Part shown: positions 1 to 5,914 of the stretch, piece by piece
How the letters are laid out: the number at the start of each line of letters is the position of its first letter
How positions within the stretch are numbered: position 1 is the stretch's first letter
DNA from: an uncultured Nitrospina sp.
GTDB taxonomy: Bacteria > Nitrospinota > Nitrospinia > Nitrospinales > VA-1
Assembly: GCA_950072225.1 (NCBI GenBank)
Contig: CATMOP010000083.1
Location: 1 to 7,865, forward strand
DNA: 7,865 nt
Reading direction: 5' to 3'
Made by a program: the position numbers and the translations under genes
The notes under the pieces: generated by a model
Databases searched by the model: none
What the model saw: the letters and a program-made list of their open reading frames with translations, nothing else
What the model was told of the DNA's origin: nothing

Positions 1-743
1 ACTCAAAATATCTGAAAAAGGTAATTGTATTGGACCTCTCCCGGAATAACATAGGGTCGAAGGGCATCAAAGCCCTTGCTCGGTCGGAGAATTTTCAGAA
101 CCTAACGAACCTCAATTTGTGGCACAACAATATTGAAGCCGAAGGAGTTCGCGCCTTAGCTGAATCCAGCAACATTACTAATCTAATCGAATTAGACCTA
201 ACCGCTAACAACATTGGGCCAGAAGGAGCCAAGGCCATCGCCCATTCAAAATCTCTTAAAAAACTGGAAGTTCTAAAGATCGGTGGTAACAATATTGGTG
301 ACAAAGGATTTGCAGCCCTAAGTCAATCTCCCTACCTGAAAAATTTGCGGGTTCTTGATGTCTCTGAGAACAAAATCACCTCTAAAGGAATCACATCTCT
401 TAATGGTTCTTTAGTTATAGCCCATCTTAAAAATTTATACCTCCAAAAAAATCTATTAAGAAATGAAGGTGTGGCTATTTTATCTGGCCTCAAAGGGCTT
501 CAAAACTTAAAAATACTGGATTTGCAGTGGAATGAGATTACAGCGGATGGGGCCGCCGCTTTGGGCAGTTCAAAATATTTTTTAAATTTAAAAAACTTAC
601 AACTTTGGGGAAACAATATTGGCGAGGAGGGAGCTCGGTCGATTGTGGAATCAGAGACCCTTAAGAATGTGACCAATACTATTTATCCTTACGAAAATAT
701 GGAAAAGTTTTTTCCCAACACAGGTGGAAGAGAAGATTATTAA
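1..743 (+). CDS. Leucine-rich repeat protein, RI-like 27-residue repeats (5' partial)
   Basis: The frame is open from the first complete codon (base 3) to TAA at 741-743, so the gene begins before the window. The TTG at 30 is not a credible start, because the residues before it (SKYLKKVIV) already form the end of a preceding repeat. Eight consecutive repeats of exactly 27 residues follow, with the pattern LxLxxNxIGxxG then AxALAxSxxLxNLxx, that is, 81 bp per unit. This is the ribonuclease-inhibitor-like, GALA-like class of LRR, which forms a curved beta/alpha solenoid normally used for protein binding. The C-terminus is a short non-repeat tail of about 20 residues ending REDY. The N-terminus is not visible, so export cannot be judged directly. 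The paralog at 2728-3846 has a hydrophobic N-terminal segment, which suggests an envelope location here too. The partner and function are unknown. The repeat family is confident; the biological role is not. Confidence 0.9.
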   Translation, partial: SKYLKKVIVLDLSRNNIGSKGIKALARSENFQNLTNLNLWHNNIEAEGVRALAESSNITNLIELDLTANNIGPEGAKAIAHSKSLKKLEVLKIGGNNIGDKGFAALSQSPYLKNLRVLDVSENKITSKGITSLNGSLVIAHLKNLYLQKNLLRNEGVAILSGLKGLQNLKILDLQWNEITADGAAALGSSKYFLNLKNLQLWGNNIGEEGARSIVESETLKNVTNTIYPYENMEKFFPNTGGREDY

Positions 744-792
744 TTTGAAAAGTAAATCATCTTATTATTTGTTCACATGGAAAAAATTCCTG

Positions 793-821
793 TTGAGGTT
801 AATAGAGATCGAGAGTAAAAA
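793..821 (+). promoter_or_regulatory. Weak candidate sigma-70 promoter upstream of the FGE-like gene
   Basis: TTGAGG (793-798) and TAAAAA (816-821) are separated by 17 bp, each matching four of six consensus bases. It lies in the 105-bp gap between the first LRR gene and the start at 849. The gap has no visible terminator, so read-through from the LRR gene is equally possible. In A+T-rich DNA a match this weak can arise by chance. Confidence 0.2.
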
Positions 822-848
822 CCCCATTTTAAATCTGGAAAAATTCAT

Positions 849-2219
849 ATGAAAATTAATCATTTTTGTTTTAATGCAAACCCTCTAATTTTTGTTTCGT
901 TGTTCATTGTCATGTTCAGTCTTTTTTCAAATATGTGTTTTGCGGAAAACCAAAACCTGATATCAAAGGCCGACCAAGCCATTGCCATGGGGGATCTCGA
1001 TAACGCAGAGAAGATATTGGCAAAAGCCGCAAAATTGAATCCCGAGGGGTACAGGGCTTTAAAAGCTTTAGCTGAACTCAAATTCCAGCTTGAAAAGCAT
1101 GAAGAAGCCGATGCCTTGATCGATCAAATCCTCAAACTGGAAGTGACCGGCGGAAGAAAGGTTCTGGTCTTTGTTGAGGGTGAAGAGAAGGGCAGAAAAG
1201 GGGAATTGATCGACGAAACCATTCTAAAAATGGTCGCTCCCAAAACATCCGGCGATGAATTCATCCGACCCGGGGCACTGGTGCCCGTTGAGCATTTCCG
1301 AATATTCTTGATGGATTCCGGCAAGGCGGAATTCCTGCCAAAGAACTTGGTTCGAGTCAAATACATCGGTATTCCAAGAGTTCTTCGCGAACATGTGGTC
1401 ATACTGAGAGAAAAAGTAAAGAAGAGAATCATAGCTCTGGCGAAACCAAACGTTCCTGAAGAAACGGTGACCGTCAAAGGCGGATGCTTCCTGATGGGAA
1501 GTGAAAAAGGCGGACCCCTTGAAAAGCCGGTGCATGAAGTTTGTGTGTCCTCCTTCAAGATGGACGCTAAGGAAGTGACGCAGGTGGCGTTTCAATCAAT
1601 CATGGACGATAATCCATCCCATTTCCCAGGTGGGAATCTTCCGGTGGATAGCGTGACCTGGATGGAAGCCAAGGGGTATTGCAAAAGTTCGGGTAAACGC
1701 CTCCCTACGGAAGCGGAATGGGAGTATGCCTCCCGGGCAGGAACTCAAACCAATTTTTACTGGGGGGATGATTATGATGCCGCCAAGGCAAATTTTTGCG
1801 ACGGTTCCTGTGAACTCAATGTCAGAGTCGCTGATGCTTCAGATGGTTTCAAAAATACGGCTCCCGTTGGCTCGTTTCCTACCAATCCCTTTGGCCTGTA
1901 TGACATGGCGGGTAATGTGAGTGAATGGGTGTTCGATACACATGATCCCAGCTATTACATCATGAGCCCCAAGGATAATCCTTCTGGATGGGTTCCTTTG
2001 CAAACAGAAGAGGTCCAATTAGGCCCCGAACAGGATTTTCTGGCCGAGCGGTCAGCGAGCAGGAAAATCGTCCGTGGTGGAGCCTGGGAAAGCCATCCTT
2101 CTGCCGGATGGTCCGCAAGCAGGAAAGTGTATTATCCGGGCTACCGTATTGAGGGTGTGGGGTTTCGATGCGCTGCAGATTCAGATGAAGTCTTTCAAGG
2201 AGTTCAAAAAGCAGAATAA
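849..2219 (+). CDS. Exported TPR-like / FGE-sulfatase (SUMF1-type) domain protein without catalytic cysteines
   Basis: The 456-residue protein starts with a Sec signal peptide: a hydrophobic core at about residues 13-28, then CFA followed by EN as a plausible signal peptidase I site near residue 32. The cysteine at 30 does not sit in a good lipobox. Residues ~34-98 form about two TPR-like helix pairs (the NAEKILAKAAKLNPE segment is typical). Residues ~100-200 are an uncharacterised beta-rich then basic helical linker. Residues ~205-443 are a complete FGE-sulfatase/SUMF1/PvdO/EgtB-type domain with these landmarks: GGCFLMGS, PVHEV, KEVTQ, NPSHFP, YCKSSGKRLPTEAEWEYA, FYWGDD, PFGLYDMAGNVSEW, VRGGAW and VGFRCA. 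In true FGE, two cysteines follow the RGGxW motif at W+2 and W+7; here these are Ser415 and Gly420, so formylglycine formation is not expected. A segment of about 25 residues between EWV and VRGG appears longer than usual. It is likely periplasmic or surface-located. It lies between two LRR paralogs and just upstream of a small exported protein. The family call is strong; the activity is unknown. Confidence 0.93.
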   Translation: MKINHFCFNANPLIFVSLFIVMFSLFSNMCFAENQNLISKADQAIAMGDLDNAEKILAKAAKLNPEGYRALKALAELKFQLEKHEEADALIDQILKLEVTGGRKVLVFVEGEEKGRKGELIDETILKMVAPKTSGDEFIRPGALVPVEHFRIFLMDSGKAEFLPKNLVRVKYIGIPRVLREHVVILREKVKKRIIALAKPNVPEETVTVKGGCFLMGSEKGGPLEKPVHEVCVSSFKMDAKEVTQVAFQSIMDDNPSHFPGGNLPVDSVTWMEAKGYCKSSGKRLPTEAEWEYASRAGTQTNFYWGDDYDAAKANFCDGSCELNVRVADASDGFKNTAPVGSFPTNPFGLYDMAGNVSEWVFDTHDPSYYIMSPKDNPSGWVPLQTEEVQLGPEQDFLAERSASRKIVRGGAWESHPSAGWSASRKVYYPGYRIEGVGFRCAADSDEVFQGVQKAE

Positions 2220-2285
2220 TGGAAGATGTTTTTCAAAAACTGGATTCCCTGTATGTTTTAGGGGAAAATGTCTTGAATCTACCCG

Positions 2286-2720
2286 ATGATTTTGAAATTA
2301 AAAGTTCTTTTATCTCCGTTTATTTATCTTTTCTTAATTTTTAATATTCCTCCGGCTCAGGCTGTAGACCTTTGTATTGAGGGGAAAAAACAATTAAGCA
2401 GGGATTATCAATTGATGCAGGTAAACGGTGGTTTATTGGCTTTAATGATACAAACTGACTCTTTAAAAAATAGTGCCAGCCTGGGCGGGCAAATTGATGA
2501 CAAGCTACTACGGATGATCACTTTTTTTGAGACTATATGTAGGCCGGGTTCAAAAGCAAACCCTACCATTGAGGTTTACGGTCAAATCCAAAAAGGAATT
2601 GATAGAGGAAACTTTTTTCTTAATAGAAACCTTGGGAAAACCACCCCTGACGAATACTTAAACGAAATGGTATCCTTTAATTTGGATTTAGATAAATTTT
2701 GGGAGCGTTACGGTTTCTAA
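2286..2720 (+). CDS. Small exported protein of unknown family, two cysteines
   Basis: This 144-residue protein has a clear Sec signal peptide: K4 and K6, a hydrophobic stretch at about 7-20, then PPAQA followed by VD, an AxA-type signal peptidase I site near residue 26. The mature part of about 118 residues is predicted mostly helical and has two cysteines, Cys30 just after the cleavage site and Cys86 (ETICRPG), which could form a disulfide in the periplasm. It ends in aromatic and charged residues (KFWERYGF). I do not recognise the family. It follows the FGE-like gene by 66 bp and precedes the second LRR gene by only 7 bp, which suggests co-transcription and possibly translational coupling with the latter. 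ATG is the only sensible start because it lies directly before the signal peptide, yet no Shine-Dalgarno sequence precedes it. The gene is strikingly A+T-rich at its 5' end (14 G+C of 60 at 2281-2340). Confidence 0.8.
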   Translation: MILKLKVLLSPFIYLFLIFNIPPAQAVDLCIEGKKQLSRDYQLMQVNGGLLALMIQTDSLKNSASLGGQIDDKLLRMITFFETICRPGSKANPTIEVYGQIQKGIDRGNFFLNRNLGKTTPDEYLNEMVSFNLDLDKFWERYGF

Positions 2721-2727
2721 CAGGTCA

Positions 2728-3846
2728 ATGACTAAAACAACTATTGATACAAGGTTAAATTCAGCTTTCCAGAAGAACGCAAGCCGCCAAAATGGATGGA
2801 TAGCTTTGGGTATATTGATCATTTTTATCTTTTCTTTAGGTGTGGCATCCCCAATGCCTCAGGACGAATTGAGGAAATACGTTGAAAAAAAGATTAAAAG
2901 AAATGACCAAGCCCTCAGGATAAGATCTAAGTTATTGGGTCTCCAAGGAGCAAAGTTTCTGGCAGGATCTCCTCTTCTACAAAATGTAAAAACGCTCGTT
3001 CTTTTCGATACCGGATTAGGGGACAAAGGAACTCAAGTCCTAGTCGAATCTAAAATATTAAAAAACCTGATCTCCTTGAATCTCGGAGGGAATAATATCG
3101 GCGATGAAGGAGCAAAAAAAATCGCACATTCTTCAAACCTTACCAACCTTGAAGCGCTCGATCTGTACCGAAACCAAATCGGAAATGCGGGCGCAAGCGC
3201 TCTGGCCAATTCGAACAATTTAAAAAACCTTAAAACCCTTTTTTTGAATTTTAATTCCATTGATGATATTGGGGCGGGTCGCTTAGTCCACTCAACTCAT
3301 TTAATAAAGCTTGAGAAACTTGAATTGACCGAAAATTTATTAAGTGTGAAGGGGAAGGAAATCTGCGTTAAATTTGATTTTGGCCAACGATTTAAGAAAC
3401 TCCATCAGTCTGGAAGGTTGCACAACCTGGAAAGTTTTTATATGGGCGATTTGGGTGTGGAAGCTTTGCTGGAAACACTGCTTTTAAAAAGTCTTTCAGA
3501 ATTGAACTTGAAAGAAAACAATCTCACTGATAGAGCCGTTTTGGCTTTAGCCAATTCGCCACATCTTACCAACTTAAAATCCCTGAATTTGGCTGGAAAT
3601 CAAATAACCGACCAGGGGGCTACCGCTTTGGCAGAATCGAAAACATTTAAAAATTTGAAAACTTTAAATTTAAATGACAATTCTATAGGAGATGAAGGGG
3701 CAAAAATTTTAGCGGCTACCAATCATCTATCCCAACTTGAAAAACTAACTTTGGAAGAAAATCAGATTGGGCCTATTGGAGCCAAAGCTTTGGCAGAATC
3801 AACAAGTTTGCAGAATTTAGCTCACCCTATTTTCGGGTTTCATTGA
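2728..3846 (+). CDS. Membrane-anchored or secreted leucine-rich repeat protein, RI-like 27-residue repeats
   Basis: The 372-residue protein begins with a 23-residue polar, basic N-terminus, then a hydrophobic segment at residues ~24-40 that could be a signal anchor or a cleaved signal peptide (GVA followed by SP). A short charged region (46-62) leads into LRRs from residue 63. Repeats of exactly 27 residues occupy 63-89 (degenerate), 90-116, 117-143, 144-170 and 171-197, then 259-285, 286-312, 313-339 and 340-366. Between the blocks, one repeat (198-236) carries a 12-residue insertion and the next (237-258) lacks 5 residues and the usual Asn position. The protein ends only six residues after the last repeat. 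It is a paralog of the LRR gene at 1-743, with the same period and consensus, including GAKALAES-type stretches. It starts 7 bp after the small exported protein. The only SD-like match (AGG) lies just 3 bp before the ATG, too close to be ideal. A protein-binding role at the envelope is inferred from the fold; the ligand is unknown. Confidence 0.92.
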   Translation: MTKTTIDTRLNSAFQKNASRQNGWIALGILIIFIFSLGVASPMPQDELRKYVEKKIKRNDQALRIRSKLLGLQGAKFLAGSPLLQNVKTLVLFDTGLGDKGTQVLVESKILKNLISLNLGGNNIGDEGAKKIAHSSNLTNLEALDLYRNQIGNAGASALANSNNLKNLKTLFLNFNSIDDIGAGRLVHSTHLIKLEKLELTENLLSVKGKEICVKFDFGQRFKKLHQSGRLHNLESFYMGDLGVEALLETLLLKSLSELNLKENNLTDRAVLALANSPHLTNLKSLNLAGNQITDQGATALAESKTFKNLKTLNLNDNSIGDEGAKILAATNHLSQLEKLTLEENQIGPIGAKALAESTSLQNLAHPIFGFH

Positions 3847-3911
3847 TCAACGGATGGATCGGGGTGGAATTATTTCCCAAAAAAAAGAATCAACTTGTAG
3901 TGATGAAATGA

Positions 3912-4097
3912 ATGCAACAGAAAAAAGCCAATGCAATGACAACTAATATCTCAAGCCCGGCAAAAACGATAAAAACTTCCAATTGCCCCACCTGTGGTTG
4001 TTCTTTTATAAGGTTGGGAATTGGTGCGGATCGATAGGTAAAGAGCCGTTACGAAAGCGGGGTGTTGTTCCACGGAGACGTAAGAGGAATTCTCTGA
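3912..4097 (+). pseudogene. Possible remnant of a small metal-binding protein (CPTCGC motif, internal TAG)
   Basis: A 41-codon frame runs from ATG at 3912 to TAG at 4035-4037, with an internal alternative ATG at 3936. It contains SNCPTCGCSFIRLGIG, whose CPxCG looks like a zinc-knuckle or half zinc-ribbon. The same frame continues after the TAG for 19 sense codons to TGA at 4095-4097, just short of the convergent kinase stop. The continuation includes RYESGVLFHGDVRGIL. In TRASH/YHS-type metal-binding domains a C-terminal FCxxCxxxF is typical; here the pattern is F-H-x-x-V-x-x-x-L, with both cysteine positions substituted. I infer a decayed gene. The alternatives are a genuine 41-residue protein or chance. 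No good ribosome binding site is seen. Confidence 0.25.
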
Positions 4098-4105
4098 GTT
4101 TAAAA

Positions 4106-5557
4106 TTAAGAGGCGTTAGAGGATTTGGGTAAACGGATTGTAAAAGTGGTTTCCACACTTGGCTGGCTTTGTACTTCCAGTTCTCCGTTATGGCTCTCCA
4201 CCACTTTTTTGCAAATGGCAAGACCTATCCCTGTGCCTGAATATTGGCTCCGACCATGGAGACGCTCAAAGGGTTTAAATATTTTCTCCTTATATATTTC
4301 GTCAAAACCGATTCCATTATCCCGAATGGCGATCAGATGATGCCCATCGCTATTTATTTCCACTTCTATCGATATCCTGGGCGGCTCATCTGTTTTCGCG
4401 TATTTTAAGGAATTGGACAACAGATTTTTAAATAACTGGTACATCTGAGTTTTATCCGCATCCACCTTGGGCAGACTTTGTACAGATATATTTTTCCTGG
4501 AATCCGGATAATTGGGCTCCAGATCCTCAATCACTTCAGCCACCACTTTATTAAGGTCCACCTTCCTGAAGTTTGTTCCCTGGGAAGCAACTTGCGACAA
4601 TTTCAACAAATCGTCGATCAAACTGTTCATACGCTCAGCCGATCGTCCCATTCCATCCAGATATTGCTGGGCAATCCCACCAGGCTCCACATCAATGACC
4701 TCTTGAATGCGGCCGCTGAAAACCAGGATTTTCCGCAAAGGTTCTTTCAGGTCATGCGCGGCAAAGGTGGAAAATTCCTTAAGCGCATTATTACTCCGCT
4801 CCAACTCCAGGGTACGCTGTTTGATATGCTCTTCCTGTTCAGCCAGAACATGCTCCAAATCGTTCTTGGCTTTTTGCTCACTGGTGATATCAATGGCCAT
4901 TTCCATGATCAGGATAGAACCATCCACATCTTCGAAAGGGGTTACAACTGTCAGATAGGTCTTTCCATCCTGGGAGGTCCATACATTTGACTCCGTCCTA
5001 TGGGAGTCAAAAATCTTGAAAGTGGGACAAGGCTCACAAGGCTTCGATCGGTTGTGCATCAACTGATAGCACACCCCTGTGTCAGAAGACCCAAACCGTT
5101 GTTTGAACATTTTATTGGCAAAAGGAACTGTGTAATCATCCGCTTGCAAATGGAAACAAATGGGCAACTGGTCAAGCATGTTGAAAAACTTATGCCGCTC
5201 GTTTTTAATTATTTCTGCCGCTTTCTTCCTTCTATGCAACTCATCCATTAAAATGATATTGATAGAATCGGGGCTGGCTAACTTTTTGTTCTCTATATTG
5301 TCCGATTGCATTTCCTGATTAATCAGAGTCTTTTCCAGTTCCTTCCAGTTGCGGATAATTGACAGCCCTTTATACGTAGGATAGGCCAATGCCAGGCAGG
5401 CAATAACTATTGTGGCCCAGACATCCTCGATTTTATTGCTAAAATCCTCATGCCCGTCTAACGAAAGGAACCCTTCCACCACAAACTCCCAAAGCAAGCT
5501 CATTAGAGCAATCATTAGGAACACATAGAATATTTGCAGTAAAAAATATTTTTTCAT
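4106..5557 (-). CDS. Membrane PAS-domain sensor histidine kinase (orphan)
   Basis: The 483-residue protein has two N-terminal membrane segments (~5-30 and ~46-66) enclosing a short acidic loop, then a charged helical linker. A PAS domain (~118-225) follows, with the sequence CYQLMHNRSKPCEPCP, placing Cys163, Cys174 and Cys177 in a CxxC-containing loop that could sense redox state or bind metal. A coiled-coil signalling helix (~226-260) leads to the HisKA domain with FAAHDLKEPL (phospho-acceptor His268). The HATPase_c domain has an N box (LFKNLLSNSLKY, Asn378/Asn382), G1 DNGIGF (413-418), F box IFKPFERL and G2 GTGIGLAI (441-448). All catalytic boxes are intact, so an active ATP-dependent kinase is expected at the inner membrane. 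The HisKA motif resembles the phytochrome-like kinase group. No receiver domain or response regulator lies in the window, so its partner is elsewhere. The ATG at 5557 directly precedes the first membrane helix; no Shine-Dalgarno sequence is visible. It converges on the LRR cluster and diverges from the MFS gene. Confidence 0.95.
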   Translation of the reverse strand: MKKYFLLQIFYVFLMIALMSLLWEFVVEGFLSLDGHEDFSNKIEDVWATIVIACLALAYPTYKGLSIIRNWKELEKTLINQEMQSDNIENKKLASPDSINIILMDELHRRKKAAEIIKNERHKFFNMLDQLPICFHLQADDYTVPFANKMFKQRFGSSDTGVCYQLMHNRSKPCEPCPTFKIFDSHRTESNVWTSQDGKTYLTVVTPFEDVDGSILIMEMAIDITSEQKAKNDLEHVLAEQEEHIKQRTLELERSNNALKEFSTFAAHDLKEPLRKILVFSGRIQEVIDVEPGGIAQQYLDGMGRSAERMNSLIDDLLKLSQVASQGTNFRKVDLNKVVAEVIEDLEPNYPDSRKNISVQSLPKVDADKTQMYQLFKNLLSNSLKYAKTDEPPRISIEVEINSDGHHLIAIRDNGIGFDEIYKEKIFKPFERLHGRSQYSGTGIGLAICKKVVESHNGELEVQSQPSVETTFTIRLPKSSNAS

Positions 5558-5625
5558 TGCTATATTTTATAGGAAACCATTTAATGCAAGGCTGGCAGGT
5601 TTAAAAAAAGCTATGGACACAACCT

Positions 5626-5691
5626 TGTCACCCTTAGCCCGTCGAAGGTTGATAACAATTTTATACAATGTGATCCTTCGGCAAGCTCAAG
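5626..5691. repeat. Degraded palindromic intergenic repeat (REP-like)
   Basis: The left arm, TGTCACCCTTAGCCCGTCGAAGG (5626-5648), is the inverse of the right arm CCTTCGGCAAGCTCAAG (5675-5691). With gap-free pairing, 12 of the 18 terminal positions match, across a 26-bp A+T-rich interior. The arms resemble the widely dispersed intergenic palindrome with consensus like TCACCCTGAGCTTGTCGAAGG, known from many bacterial genomes. Mismatches in the left arm suggest an old copy. It lies between the divergent kinase and MFS genes. A transcribed hairpin is possible; a role is not shown. Confidence 0.45.
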
Positions 5692-5856
5692 AAGAAATTA
5701 TAGGGAACTGCGCTTAATTCTTTCAGCAACCTACTAAGTAAACCATAGTAACCCTATTTTTATAAATATCAATCCCCTATCGATATTATCTCTATAAGGA
5801 TATCCAATTTAACAACCTATTTTAAAAGCCTACCCCTGATAAACATCGGTTTCTCA

Positions 5857-5877
5857 AGGTTTTTTATCGGAAAACCT
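5857..5877 (+). promoter_or_regulatory. Short hairpin in the MFS leader region
   Basis: AGGTTTT (5857-5863) pairs perfectly with AAAACCT (5871-5877) across a 7-base loop, 37 bp before the MFS start codon. It is not followed by a T-run, so it is not a canonical intrinsic terminator in this orientation. It could be a leader structure or a protein-binding site. Confidence 0.3.
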
Positions 5878-5914
5878 GAAAACCCAGGGCTTTGCTTTCA
5901 GAAATATTTTTATT

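Larger units (their letters stand above)
5558..5914. other. Divergent 357-bp intergenic region between histidine kinase and MFS genes
   Basis: No credible coding frame is seen. The region must contain the start signals for both divergent genes, but no strong -35/-10 pair stands out on either strand. The kinase side has TATAAAAT 8-15 bp upstream of its ATG (minus strand), too close for a standard promoter with a leader. The MFS side is A+T-rich, with small symmetric elements: AATATC (5765-5770) inverted to GATATT (5782-5787), an 8-bp palindrome GGATATCC (5798-5805), and a hairpin at 5857-5877. The palindromic repeat at 5626-5691 lies toward the kinase end. The symmetric elements could be operators, but short A+T-rich inverted repeats are common by chance. 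Confidence 0.5.

Noticed and set aside
30..743. TTG at base 30 as the start of the first LRR protein
   Set aside because: The frame is open to the window edge and the preceding residues fit the LRR consensus, so the gene is simply truncated by the window.
1124..1595. Open frames on the minus strand opposite the FGE-like gene
   Set aside because: They lie entirely within a gene with strong family motifs and their translations show no recognisable domain; they are shadows.
849..2219. Diversity-generating retroelement target protein (FGE/C-type-lectin fold with a variable C-terminus)
   Set aside because: The fold fits, but no reverse transcriptase, template repeat or near-copy of the C-terminal segment is present in the window.
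2246..2270. Small hairpin (TTCCCT with AGGGGA) between the FGE-like and small exported genes as a terminator
   Set aside because: The stem is six pairs including a wobble and is not followed by a T-run; the spacing favours co-transcription.
2074..2289. Frame overlapping the end of the FGE-like gene and the next start
   Set aside because: Most of it overlaps the VGFRCA-containing coding end in another frame, and the remaining residues show no domain or start signal.
3980..4020. Intrinsic terminator in the convergent gap
   Set aside because: Only a very short CCA/TGG pairing is present before a T-rich stretch; no stable G+C stem could be drawn on either strand.
4478..5251. Plus-strand open frames within the histidine kinase region
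   Set aside because: The minus strand encodes an intact kinase with all catalytic boxes over the same bases; the plus frames have no domain features.
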